Origin: Paraburkholderia hiiakae
GTDB taxonomy: Bacteria > Pseudomonadota > Gammaproteobacteria > Burkholderiales > Burkholderiaceae
Reading direction: 5' to 3'
Length of the DNA: 64,000 nucleotides
NCBI RefSeq assembly: GCF_904848665.1
Contig: NZ_CAJHCQ010000025.1
Span: 61,022-125,021, forward strand
The position numbers were made by a program, and so were the translations under genes. Below, one piece after another: positions 44,381 through 52,692 of this stretch. Under the pieces are notes generated by a model, which worked only from the letters and a program-made list of their open reading frames with translations, did no database searches and was not told where the DNA came from. Numbering within the stretch: the stretch's first letter is position 1; each line of letters begins with the position of its first letter.

Positions 44381-45742
44381 ATGAGCGATTCCATCCTGAT
44401 GAACGTTTCAAGAACCTCGGTGCGACTGAGACGAGCCTGGGCGTCGATGCGTCCGCGCTTCGTGCGCGCCTTCGCGCCCGCGCTGCGCAACCTGCAATAC
44501 GTGAAGCGCCGCATGCGCCCGCTCGCGGTCGTGGCGAGCGTGGGCTTCCCGCTTTACTACTACGTCTGGAAAGACCTCTTTCCTCAGCCGTATGAAAATC
44601 TCACGCTGCGCCTGATCGGCTCGCTTCTGTTCGTGCCGATTCTGGCGTTCGAGCGCTGGCCCGCAGCGCTGAAAAAGCTGCTGCCGTGGTACTGGTACTT
44701 CGCCACGCTCTACGCATTGCCGTTTTTTTTCACGTTCATGCTGCTCAAGAACAACGGCAACGAAGTGTGGGTCGAAAGCGCGCTGATCGCGGCGTTCGTG
44801 ATGGTGCTGCTGCTCGACTGGCTCATGCTCGTGCTGCAGTTCCTCGTGGGCATCAGCCTTGCCGTGATCGCGTATTGCCTCACCACGTACCCCATCGTGC
44901 TCGGGCCGAACTACTTCACCCATCTGGCGATCTTTTCGTTTGCGGTGGCGATCGGCGCGGTGGCCAATTACGACCAGGACCGCATTCAGATCGAACAGGA
45001 GCGCGCCATGCTGGCTACCGCGGGCAGCGTGGCGCACGAACTGCGCACCCCGCTCGTGGCGATACGCGTGGGCGCGGCAGGGCTCATGCGCTATTTGCCT
45101 GCGCTGCTCGACACCTATCAGCTCGCCCAGCGCAGCCGCTTGCCCGTGCCAAAAATACGCGTGGCGCATCTGCATTCCCTGCAAGGCGTGGTTGGCCGCA
45201 TTGAACAAGAAGCCCTGCATTCGAATGCGATCATCGACATGCTGCTCGCCACGGCGCGCTTCACGGGCGGCAACATGCAAAACGCAACGACGTGCTCGAT
45301 CGTGCATTGCGTGGAAGCCGCGCTCGCGCGTTTTCCGTTTCGCGAAGGCGACCGACGTCGGGTAATCTGCAATCTGCGCCCCGATTTCGAATTTCACGGA
45401 TCTGAAATGCTGACCGTTCACGTGCTCTTCAATCTGCTCAAAAATGCCTTCCGGCATATGGGCAGCATCGAAGGCGCGCAGATTTCGATTCGTCTTGAAT
45501 CAGGGCAACGGGCCAATCGCCTGATTTTCAGCGACACGGGCACCGGTATTTCCCCTGAGGTATTGCCGCACATCTTCACGCGCTTTTATACTTCGACAAC
45601 CGCCACCGATGACGTGACGCTCGGAGCAGGAATCGGGCTGGCATTCTGCCGCGATGTCATGCAAGCGATGGGTGGAGCAATTACCTGCTCTTCCGTAAAA
45701 GGCGAATACACCGAGTTCGTTTTGACATTCCCCGCGCCATGA
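44381..45742 (+). CDS. Membrane sensor kinase of alpha-hydroxyketone quorum sensing (LqsS/CqsS-like)
   Basis: A 453-residue histidine kinase. Five to six hydrophobic helices occupy about 48-196 (for example FPLYYYVWKDLF, LYALPFFFTFMLLKN, SFAVAIGAVANYD), with almost no periplasmic domain, the layout of CqsS/LqsS receptors. The kinase core has His219 in GSVAHELRTPLVAIR, an N-box LLKNAFRHMG, and G boxes FSDTGTGIS and GAGIGLAFCRDVM. No receiver is fused, unlike CqsS, so it resembles LqsS. ATG 44381 is used, with a poor Shine-Dalgarno; ATG 44399 is possible. The stop overlaps the next start as ATGA (45739-45742), so kinase and regulator are made together. The synthase gene lies convergent 1.1 kb downstream. 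The ligand assignment rests on context. Confidence 0.82.
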   Translation: MSDSILMNVSRTSVRLRRAWASMRPRFVRAFAPALRNLQYVKRRMRPLAVVASVGFPLYYYVWKDLFPQPYENLTLRLIGSLLFVPILAFERWPAALKKLLPWYWYFATLYALPFFFTFMLLKNNGNEVWVESALIAAFVMVLLLDWLMLVLQFLVGISLAVIAYCLTTYPIVLGPNYFTHLAIFSFAVAIGAVANYDQDRIQIEQERAMLATAGSVAHELRTPLVAIRVGAAGLMRYLPALLDTYQLAQRSRLPVPKIRVAHLHSLQGVVGRIEQEALHSNAIIDMLLATARFTGGNMQNATTCSIVHCVEAALARFPFREGDRRRVICNLRPDFEFHGSEMLTVHVLFNLLKNAFRHMGSIEGAQISIRLESGQRANRLIFSDTGTGISPEVLPHIFTRFYTSTTATDDVTLGAGIGLAFCRDVMQAMGGAITCSSVKGEYTEFVLTFPAP

Positions 45743-46764
45743 CGAAAGCCATCCAGCCGTTCTCCTATCCGACCACCGTCGCATTCGTCGACGACAGCGC
45801 CGCGTTCCTTTCGAACCTGAGCCTGCAACTCGACCCCGACCTGGCCTTCCGCCTGTTCAGCTCGCCCGGCGAGGCGCTGAAGTTTCTCAATGGCCGCGCC
45901 GGGCCAGACCGGGCCGCGGAGCCCATCTTCAGCCCGTATCTGGACCGCACCGAAGAAAACGATGCGCACCAGGTCATCGCCATGCGCGTCGATGCGATAC
46001 GTAGTCTCGTACATAACGCGTCGCGCTTCGAGTCGGTTTCGGTCGTGGTCGTCGATTACGACATGCCCGAACTCAACGGCATGGAGTTTTGCCGCCGCAT
46101 TACCGACCCGTCGATCAGGAAAATCGTCCTGACTGGCAAAGCCGACGAGCACGTGGCGGTGAAGAGCTTCAACGAAGGGCTGATCGATCGCTTCATCCGC
46201 AAGCATGAAGTCGATGCAGTGGAAACGCTGAACCAGGCGATCGGCGATATGCAGCGCGCGTATTTCGACCGCTGCTGCAGCACGGTGCTCGACGCACTCG
46301 CCGTTTCCGAATATGCCTTCCTCAAGGATCATGCGCTCGCCGCGCACGTGAAAGGCATTGCCGATTCATTGGGCATCGTCGAGCACTATCTCTCGTACCA
46401 ACCGCACGGACTCCTGATGTTCGACGGTGTCGGCACCGCGTACCTGCTCGTCATTCACACCGACGAATCGCTGCGCGGCGTGCGCGAAATCGCCGTCGAA
46501 CAAGGTGCGCCAATAAGCTTTCTCGCGGAACTCGACAGCCGTCGCAGCCTGCCCTATTTCTGGCGCACAGAAGGCTATTACCCGGCGCAGTGCGTGGAAT
46601 GGCAGCCGTATATGCATCCCGCATCGGAATTTCACGGCGACCGCCGCTATCTCTACGCAGTGGTGAAGAAGCCGGCGGGGCTTGCGCTCGACAACGTGCT
46701 GCCCTACGACCGGCATCTCGACCAACTGGACCGCGAGATCCAGGCAGCGTGGGACTCACCCTGA
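45739..46764 (+). CDS. LqsR-like response regulator without DNA-binding domain
   Basis: A 341-residue response regulator. The receiver has the acidic pair VDDS (18-19), phospho-acceptor Asp106 in VVVVDYDMPELNG, Thr132 in IVLTGKAD and Lys155. An unusual insertion of about 40 residues (about 55-97) lies between strands 2 and 3, where normal receivers have a short loop. The C-terminal 180 residues (LDALAVSEYAFLKDHALAAHV, then GVREIAVEQGAPISFLAELDS) contain no helix-turn-helix, GGDEF or other output fold I know. Legionella LqsR has a comparable odd build. It is translationally coupled to the kinase. The output mechanism is unknown. Confidence 0.8.
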   Translation: MTKAIQPFSYPTTVAFVDDSAAFLSNLSLQLDPDLAFRLFSSPGEALKFLNGRAGPDRAAEPIFSPYLDRTEENDAHQVIAMRVDAIRSLVHNASRFESVSVVVVDYDMPELNGMEFCRRITDPSIRKIVLTGKADEHVAVKSFNEGLIDRFIRKHEVDAVETLNQAIGDMQRAYFDRCCSTVLDALAVSEYAFLKDHALAAHVKGIADSLGIVEHYLSYQPHGLLMFDGVGTAYLLVIHTDESLRGVREIAVEQGAPISFLAELDSRRSLPYFWRTEGYYPAQCVEWQPYMHPASEFHGDRRYLYAVVKKPAGLALDNVLPYDRHLDQLDREIQAAWDSP

Positions 46765-46808
46765 TTTACGGCACTGATTTGCGATCCGTTTTCCGCAGGC
46801 CGTAAATC
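46763..46808. terminator. Inverted repeat between convergent regulator and synthase genes
   Basis: GATTTACGGC and GCCGTAAATC form a perfect 10-bp stem around a 26-nt loop that can form a further TGCG/CGCA pair. It overlaps the last codon and stop of the response regulator (TGA 46762-46764) and lies 50 bp before the synthase stop, between convergent genes, so it is probably a bidirectional terminator. It could instead be a long operator-like dyad. Confidence 0.45.
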
Positions 46809-46857
46809 GGGTGCACCCTCACGCTATCGCTGCCTCGCCGCCTCGCTCCACGCCAGC

Positions 46858-48159
46858 TCAAGCCGCCACGGCCACCGCCGGCATGCTCACCACAGCCTGC
46901 GGCAGACGCACGCGCGCACGGCCCGCGTTGCGCTCGTTGCGGCGCGTGGACGGCCAGTTCCACATCTGCACCTCATCGCGAATCTCCGCGCACACATCCA
47001 CGAGTCGCTCCAGTTCCTCCTCGCACAGCGCCGCGTTGAGCGAGATCCGCACGAGCGAGCGGTTCTGCGCCGTGGCGGGAGCACAGAACACCGAACCAAA
47101 GATGCCGCGCGCTTCAAGCGCGTCGCGCAACACGATCGTCTGCGGCTCCGGCCCGGCTTCGAGCGCGATGATCTGCGTTTCGCTGCCGTTCAGGTTGTAG
47201 CCCAGTTCGGCAAGCCGCCCGCGTACGTAACGCGCGTTGGCCGCGACACGCGTGCGCCGCCAGTCTTCACGCTCGATCACGTCAAGTGTCGCCGCGAGGC
47301 CCGCCGTTTCATGCGGCAGCAGCGTCGAGCTGAAAATAGCCGGGAGCGCTTCGCACTTGAAATACTCCTGGAAGCGCCGCGAACAACTGATAATGCCCGC
47401 GCGCCCAGCAAACGCCTTTGCGAGACTGGCCGTACGGAAATGCACGCGGTCGATCAGCCCGAGTTCGGCCACCATGCCCGCGCCGTGCGGGCCGTGCGTG
47501 CCGAGCGAGTGCGACTCGTCGACGACCAGCACGCAGTCGTGCTCGGCGCACACCTCGGCAATCGCCGCGAGCGGCGCCACGCTGCCGTTCGTGCTGTACA
47601 CGGAATCGACGATCACGATCCCGGCCCCGTAGCGCTGAATACGCTGTTCGAGGTGATCGACATCGTTGTGGAAGAAACTAATCGCGCGCGCACCGGCGCT
47701 GCGGATGCCTTCCCAGAGCGACATATGCGCCATCATGTCGACGTACACCGGCGTTTGCGCGTTGGCGATCGACTGAATCAGCCCCGTATTCGCGGCAAAA
47801 CCCGACTGGCACAACACACTCGCTTCGGCGCCCATGTATGACGCGAAGCGGTCTTCTAGCGCGAGTTGCGGGCAGTCGTCGCCGTGCAGGAACACACCCG
47901 ACATCAAAAGCCCATTGCCCTCCGATCGGATGCTCATGCACATTGCATCGAGAATCTCGGGGTGGCGCGCAATCGAAAGGTAGTCGTTACTCGAAAGGTG
48001 CAAGGCATCAGCATCGGCAACACGACCCTTCATGATGTGGCCCCCGGCCCAGCTTTCCTGCACGCGCTCGGTGTAGTAGCGATCGACACGTGCTGCGAGG
48101 AATGCGGGCAATGCCGCGTCGTTGTTATGTGCGTTACGCCAGTTGCTGCCAACTTTCAT
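46858..48159 (-). CDS. Alpha-hydroxyketone autoinducer synthase (LqsA/CqsA-like)
   Basis: A 433-residue PLP enzyme of the alpha-oxoamine synthase family, in the branch that makes alpha-hydroxyketone signals (LAI-1 in Legionella, CAI-1 in Vibrio) from an acyl-CoA and an amino acid. PLP residues are visible: Asp214 and His217 in VVDESHSLGTHGPHGAG and Lys248 in TASLAKAFAGRAG. SSNDYLSIARHPE near residue 56 is typical of CqsA/LqsA and differs from KBL/BioF. The start ATG 48157-48159 has GGAG 6 nt upstream. It is convergent with the kinase-regulator pair, and no biotin or haem genes are near, which supports a signalling rather than KBL/BioF/HemA role. Confidence 0.85.
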   Translation of the reverse strand: MKVGSNWRNAHNNDAALPAFLAARVDRYYTERVQESWAGGHIMKGRVADADALHLSSNDYLSIARHPEILDAMCMSIRSEGNGLLMSGVFLHGDDCPQLALEDRFASYMGAEASVLCQSGFAANTGLIQSIANAQTPVYVDMMAHMSLWEGIRSAGARAISFFHNDVDHLEQRIQRYGAGIVIVDSVYSTNGSVAPLAAIAEVCAEHDCVLVVDESHSLGTHGPHGAGMVAELGLIDRVHFRTASLAKAFAGRAGIISCSRRFQEYFKCEALPAIFSSTLLPHETAGLAATLDVIEREDWRRTRVAANARYVRGRLAELGYNLNGSETQIIALEAGPEPQTIVLRDALEARGIFGSVFCAPATAQNRSLVRISLNAALCEEELERLVDVCAEIRDEVQMWNWPSTRRNERNAGRARVRLPQAVVSMPAVAVAA

Positions 48160-48770
48160 CTCAGGCTCCTTGTGGTTAAAGGCCGCTCCCCGGAGGCGAC
48201 TTGTCTGGTCAGGTTGGATACCGGGAGGCAGGCCCGTAGTGTGCCCGCAGCGAAACGACACGCGCGATGAGGCACGACGTGCGCGTTCCGTCAGCGGACT
48301 TTTGAATGTGGGTGATGCAATGACTGGCGAGCGCGTGAGTCGCGGCGCGCGGCGGGGAGCGCAGGAGCGGCCCAGGCCGGCGGCGCCAGAGCGCGCTTGA
48401 ATGCGGAGCGAATTCGAAAACCAATGCGGGCGCGGAGCGCCGGGAGCAGGCGTCTTCATATCCGCACGAATCCCGCATCGCGTGATCGCCACTGGTTACA
48501 AGGGAAGAAACGCCCGCCCGAAAATTCTTGAGGCGCGCCACGCAGGCCACCTGGACCATGCACGTCATGCAGCGAAAGCGCCTTCACGCTGCACGCAACG
48601 TCAGTCGCGCCATTGATAATTATCGTTTAAAAACAGCGCTGTTAAGACTTTCGCGGAGCGCAACTATGCGTTGCGCATGGAGTTTCGATAAGGATTGCGC
48701 GTCGCGCCGCGAAAGGGCGCGAGCATTGATTCACAACGCATAAATTGCGCGAAGGAGACCGACAGAATCG
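48160..48770. other. Intergenic region upstream of the autoinducer synthase (611 bp)
   Basis: No convincing gene is present. The half near 48160-48420 is GC-rich and should hold the synthase leader and promoter. The half near 48600-48750 is AT-richer and carries two perfect palindromes, GATAATTATC (48615-48624) and AACAGCGCTGTT (48632-48643), 7 bp apart. They lie about 460 bp upstream of the synthase and 130 bp beyond the diguanylate cyclase stop, so their target is unclear. Confidence 0.5.
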
Positions 48771-49940
48771 TCAGATGGCCACGACGCGGTCGCGTCCGCG
48801 TGACTTGGCGACATAGAGCGCGGCGTCGGCGCGCGCCATCAAGGTGGCGAGCGAGTCTTGCGCCTCGACTTCATCCACGCCCGCACTGAAGGTGAGGCCG
48901 TCGTGCGCCTCGTGCGCGGATTCACGAGCGTGGGCGTCGGCGCTGCGGCGCACGGCGAGGGTCAACACGCGCAATTCGTCGAGACGCCTCACGGCGTCGT
49001 CGCGGGCCATCCCGACGAAGAGCAACGCGAATTCTTCGCCGCCCAGGCGGCCAAACACGTCCTCCACGCGCACACCACCCTTCACGACGCGGCAGAACTG
49101 CGCGAGCACGCGGTCACCTGTGGCGTGTCCGTAGCGGTCGTTGATCGACTTGAAGTGATCGATGTCGACAATCGCGAACGTGACCCGCTGGCCCGTCTCG
49201 CGCGCGGCTTCGAGCGACGCGTTCGCCTGGGCTAGAAACGCGCGGCGCGTGAGCGCGCCGGTCAGCTCGTCGTGGTTCGCGAGGCGTTCGAGCCGCTCGG
49301 CCATGCGGTCGTGCGCGAGCAGAACCATCCCGATCGAAAGCGCAGGCAACACGAGAATGCCGAGTGCAAGCCATGCCACGTTGAGCGGCGTGAAGTCGAG
49401 CAGCCCGTATTGCTTCACGATGCCGCTGCCGTACATCGCCCCGCGCAGCGCGTGCGCGAACGCACCCAGCCAGGCCGCCAGCGTAACGAACCGGTAGCTA
49501 TAGACAGGACGCGCGGGCGGCCGGCAACGCCATGCGAGCCAGCCGATCGACGTGTAAATGGCCCCATGAAACGCGGAGACGACAGCCACGCGCGCGCCGA
49601 GACTGGGCGTCACCCAGTACCACCACACAATGCCCGTTGCGAGCGCAACGGTTCCGGCGTAAGCGAGCGGCACACGCGGCTTGAGCCCGAAGAACTGGCG
49701 GCAGCCCTCGAGCATGCGCACCACAGCTAGTGCCAGCAACGTATTCGAAACGAAGACGGTAAGGATGGGCAAGCCAAGCCGTTGCAGGCCCGCGAGCAGG
49801 AGCGCGACGCTTGCCATCAAATAGGCGCCGATCCACCGCCCGACACCGGGAATACCCGCAGGCCGCAGTGAGCCGAGAATGGCCAGGCTCATGATGCTCG
49901 AAAGCACCGTCACAAGAAGAATATTGACCGGATCTAGCAT
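48771..49940 (-). CDS. Membrane-bound diguanylate cyclase (GGDEF)
   Basis: A 389-residue protein that makes cyclic di-GMP from two GTP. The N-terminal 210 residues hold six or seven hydrophobic helices of a MASE-like sensor without recognised ligand residues. The GGDEF domain (about 225-385) starts DELTGALTRRAF and has the active-site motif RLGGEEFALL. An RxxD inhibitory site (RVED) lies five residues before it, so the enzyme should be product-inhibited. There is no EAL domain. The start at 49940 has no good Shine-Dalgarno. It reads in the same direction as the synthase gene, 611 bp upstream of it, so a link between quorum sensing and cyclic di-GMP is possible but not shown. Confidence 0.92.
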   Translation of the reverse strand: MLDPVNILLVTVLSSIMSLAILGSLRPAGIPGVGRWIGAYLMASVALLLAGLQRLGLPILTVFVSNTLLALAVVRMLEGCRQFFGLKPRVPLAYAGTVALATGIVWWYWVTPSLGARVAVVSAFHGAIYTSIGWLAWRCRPPARPVYSYRFVTLAAWLGAFAHALRGAMYGSGIVKQYGLLDFTPLNVAWLALGILVLPALSIGMVLLAHDRMAERLERLANHDELTGALTRRAFLAQANASLEAARETGQRVTFAIVDIDHFKSINDRYGHATGDRVLAQFCRVVKGGVRVEDVFGRLGGEEFALLFVGMARDDAVRRLDELRVLTLAVRRSADAHARESAHEAHDGLTFSAGVDEVEAQDSLATLMARADAALYVAKSRGRDRVVAI

Positions 49941-50230
49941 GTACGGCGTGGTCTGAAGATATGTTTGAGTTTACGGCATCAATTTGAAAAACATTCGCCC
50001 TGGCCCCGTGTAGAGGGTTTATTCGAAACCGGATGGCCCAGCCGGGCGAAGCGCGGCTGTGACTCGCCTCGACGAGAAAAAACCATGGATCTTGTCGATT
50101 CCATTTGGAGTCCAAACCATAATCCTTACGTGTAACCCAAGAAAACCGGCCGCACCGTCCCAACGCTTGACGAACGCCCCGAAGCACCGCGACCATACCT
50201 GAGACACCCCGACGTAACAGGAGCCATGTC

Positions 50231-50533
50231 ATGACCCAACATGCGTTGTACGTCGAGCTGCATGCGCAGCCCGGCAAGGAAGAGGAACTGGCGGCATTTC
50301 TCGCGAGTGCGAAGCCACTGGTCGACGCCGAACCCGCCACGCGCGCCTGGTTCGGCGTGCGCTTCGACAAAGCGACGTTTGCAATCTTCGACGCATTCGA
50401 CGACGAAGCCGGCCGCGACGCGCATCTGAACGGCCAGGTGGCGGCGGCGTTGATGGCACGCGCGGGCGAGCTGCTGGCCGCACCGCCGCAGATTCGCCAC
50501 GCCGATGTGCTTGCCGACAAACTTCCCGCCTGA
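50231..50533 (+). CDS. ABM-domain protein (putative quinol monooxygenase, YgiN-like)
   Basis: A 100-residue ferredoxin-like dimeric alpha/beta barrel protein of the antibiotic-biosynthesis-monooxygenase family. The core reads ALYVELHAQPGKEEELAAFL (5-24), then TRAWFGVRFDKATFAIFDAF. Members range from quinol and anthracycline monooxygenases to proteins without known activity, and no cofactor is needed. GGAG lies 8 nt before the ATG. The gene stands alone between the diguanylate cyclase (divergent) and the DUF2795 gene. The exact function is open. Confidence 0.85.
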   Translation: MTQHALYVELHAQPGKEEELAAFLASAKPLVDAEPATRAWFGVRFDKATFAIFDAFDDEAGRDAHLNGQVAAALMARAGELLAAPPQIRHADVLADKLPA

Positions 50534-50666
50534 ACGCCTTCCAGATTGTCCGCCGTGGCCAGCGCGCCCCACCCTTTCCACGTCCGAAAAAAAAGGGCGC
50601 GCACAGGTAAAAAGGTGCCAGGAATGGCATCTGCGGGAAGCATCGCGTTCTTCGAAGGAGACGCTG

Positions 50667-50969
50667 ATGAAGCCTGCTTCCGCTTGCGAGGCAACACGAG
50701 CTGACACCCCCGACCAGGCGCGCTCGAACGCCGAGGCGCTGACCGGGCGCGTGCTGCGCGCGCTCGAATGCGTCACCTGGCCCGCGCACCCCGCCACGCT
50801 GATCGAAAGCGCCGAGCGCAGCGGCGCGCCGAGCGACGTGGTCGAAGCCCTTCACCAGTTGCCCGACGAGGCGTTCGGCAGCTTTGCCGAGGTTTCGGCA
50901 CTCATCGTCGCGGGGCAACTGCGCGCGCGTGAATCCACCGCTCACCGGGGCGCGGCGCCGCAAGGGTGA
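50667..50969 (+). CDS. DUF2795 protein
   Basis: A 100-residue soluble protein. Residues about 32-86 fit DUF2795 (ALECVTWPAHPATLIESAER, then VVEALHQLPDEAFGSFAEVS), a small helical domain of unknown function common in Burkholderia and actinobacteria. The N-terminal 25 residues are polar and probably disordered. The ATG at 50667 has a strong GAAGGAG site 6 nt upstream. It lies 155 bp before the stand-alone receiver gene, in the same direction. Confidence 0.8.
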   Translation: MKPASACEATRADTPDQARSNAEALTGRVLRALECVTWPAHPATLIESAERSGAPSDVVEALHQLPDEAFGSFAEVSALIVAGQLRARESTAHRGAAPQG

Positions 50970-51123
50970 CGAACGAAGCCGAAAATGATCCCGCCCGCGC
51001 GGCGCGGGAACGAAAATTGCGCACTACAGTGGGGCGCCGGAAGCCTTCGGCCCGCCGCGACGCGATCGCGAAGAACAAAGGCACAGCCGCCATGATCGGC
51101 CGGGCCGCTCACGCAAGAAACGT

Positions 51124-51474
51124 ATGACTACCGTATTACTAGTCGACGACGACACCAACGCGCTCGATGCGCTGAAGGAACTGGTCGGGCAGGAAGGCTA
51201 TCGGGTGCGAACCGCCGCAGACGGCGCGGATGCGCTGCAAAGCGCGCTCGACGACCCTCCCGATGTCGTGATCTCCGACTGCATGATGCCGCGCATGGAC
51301 GGTCTCTCCCTCATGCGCGAAATGAGGCGCAGCAGCAAGCTGGCGCGCGTGCCGCTCGTGCTCGTCTCCGCACTCGTCACCCCGCCCCCGGACGCCGACG
51401 TCGCGGGCTTCCTGCGCACGCCCTTCGCGGTTGCGCAATTGCTCGACATCCTCCACCGGTTCGCCGCGCCCTGA
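51124..51474 (+). CDS. Stand-alone response-regulator receiver
   Basis: A 116-residue CheY-like domain without an output domain. The acidic pocket is DDD (8-10) and the phospho-acceptor is Asp52 in ISDCMMPRMDG. The switch residue is Ser82 (VSA). The near-invariant Lys before the cis-Pro of strand 5 is Thr here (FLRTPF, Thr99), with an Arg just before it, so phosphorylation chemistry may be altered or Arg98 may substitute. The start ATG 51124 follows a weak site. No kinase gene is adjacent, so it is probably part of a phosphorelay or a diffusible regulator whose partner is elsewhere. Confidence 0.88.
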   Translation: MTTVLLVDDDTNALDALKELVGQEGYRVRTAADGADALQSALDDPPDVVISDCMMPRMDGLSLMREMRRSSKLARVPLVLVSALVTPPPDADVAGFLRTPFAVAQLLDILHRFAAP

Positions 51475-51738
51475 CACGTTCGTGCCTCGTGCACGGCATG
51501 AACGATTTACATCACCGTTGTAGCGGCTTACGCGGCGCAGCGGCGCACCAGCGCACGAGTCGCCGACTCGCGCGGCCTTCCTTGATTCGGGTTCCTGATC
51601 GATAGCCTGCGCTGGCGCGCCACGGCATGACCGATGCTGTGGAATCGACGTGGCCAGTCCATTCCGGGCCGGCAGGGGATCGAACCCTCAAGCCGCATCG
51701 CGTCGTGATGCGATGTGCATAACCCAAGGGAGGTCGAA

Positions 51739-51945
51739 ATGAGCGAATACGCAGGCCGCTCGCACGACGAGCGCGTAGCGCAACGTAAGCGCCAGAAAAA
51801 GGGCGCCACGGAGCCGCCAGGCGGCGATATGGCCGTGCACGGCACCGAGCCGGACGCCACTCACAGCAGCGGCGAGCTTTCGGAGCAAGGCAAGGAAGTG
51901 TGGCGCAAAGGCGCGGGCCTGGACGGCGGCGGCAAGAGCGACTGA
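51739..51945 (+). CDS. Small hydrophilic protein, unknown
   Basis: A 68-residue, highly charged, Gly/Lys/Glu-rich protein with no hydrophobic segment, beginning MSEYAGRSHDERVAQRKRQK. I do not recognise it. The excellent Shine-Dalgarno GGGAGGT 4 nt before ATG 51739 and codon use typical of the genome argue that it is real. It is probably intrinsically disordered, like small stress-related proteins. It precedes the PRC-barrel gene by 135 bp in the same direction. Confidence 0.65.
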   Translation: MSEYAGRSHDERVAQRKRQKKGATEPPGGDMAVHGTEPDATHSSGELSEQGKEVWRKGAGLDGGGKSD

Positions 51946-52080
51946 ATCCCTCTTCACGCCGCTACAACCGTCAGGACACATCGTTGCGCCCTCACCTTGC
52001 GCAACCTGCTGGATAACCGGCGCGCGCCGCGCACGGGAGACCACCGGCGTGCGCGTTTCATCATGAACAAGGAGAGCATC

Positions 52081-52590
52081 ATGGCCTACTCGCAAACCCC
52101 AATCGGTTCGGCGCCGCGCGGCGGCGACGGCGCACGTATTGTCGGCCGCGATCGCTCGGCGACGCCTGGCCCCGGCCCCGACGTGATGGCGGCCAGTACG
52201 CTGGACAGCGACCGCGTGCTGAGCTCGGACGGCGACGAAGTCGGCAAGGTCAAGGAGATCATGCTCGACGTGGAAAGCGGCCGCATTGCCTACATGGTGA
52301 TGTCGAGCGGCGGCTTTCTCGGCATCGGCGACAAGCTGCTCGCGGTGCCGTGGAATGCCCTCACGCTCGACGCGGCACGCAAATGCTTCGTGATCGCACT
52401 CAACTCCGAGCGCGTGAAGAACGCACCGGGCTTCGACAAAGGCGAGTGGCCCTCGATGGCCGATCGCACCTGGGCCAGTTCCGTGCATCAGTACTACGGC
52501 CGCGAGCCGTACTGGGGCGACGACGCCGCGAGCCTGCCGCTTGACGAGCCGGGGCGCGAGCCGCCGGAAGCCGGCGGCGTGAAGCTCTGA
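52081..52590 (+). CDS. PRC-barrel domain protein
   Basis: A 169-residue cytoplasmic protein. The PRC-barrel lies at about 38-115 (VLSSDGDEVGKVKEIMLDVE, GRIAYMVMSSGGFLGIGDKL, AVPWNALTLD), the beta-barrel first seen in photosynthetic reaction centre H subunits and RimM. Both ends are Gly/Pro-rich and flexible. Such stand-alone proteins are common in Burkholderia and appear in stress or stationary-phase settings; no partner is known. AGGAG lies 6 nt before the ATG. It follows the small hydrophilic gene and precedes the phospholipase gene. Confidence 0.85.
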   Translation: MAYSQTPIGSAPRGGDGARIVGRDRSATPGPGPDVMAASTLDSDRVLSSDGDEVGKVKEIMLDVESGRIAYMVMSSGGFLGIGDKLLAVPWNALTLDAARKCFVIALNSERVKNAPGFDKGEWPSMADRTWASSVHQYYGREPYWGDDAASLPLDEPGREPPEAGGVKL

Positions 52591-52692
52591 CGCGCGCGCA
52601 CGCGCACACACAAACGTTCATCGAGCGCCCGCGGCGGCGCCAACGTGTCATGCTAATGCTCGCGAGTACAACGACAACAACGCGAACACACC

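Noticed and set aside
48401..48616. 71-codon open frame upstream of the synthase
   Set aside because: No ribosome-binding site, no family resemblance, and codon use unlike coding DNA of this genome.
51675..51687. GGGGATCGAACCC resembling a tRNA T-loop read on the minus strand
   Set aside because: The flanks do not give an acceptor stem, D-arm or anticodon arm, and the 5-bp T-stem fails, so no tRNA or tRNA-derived attachment site is supported.
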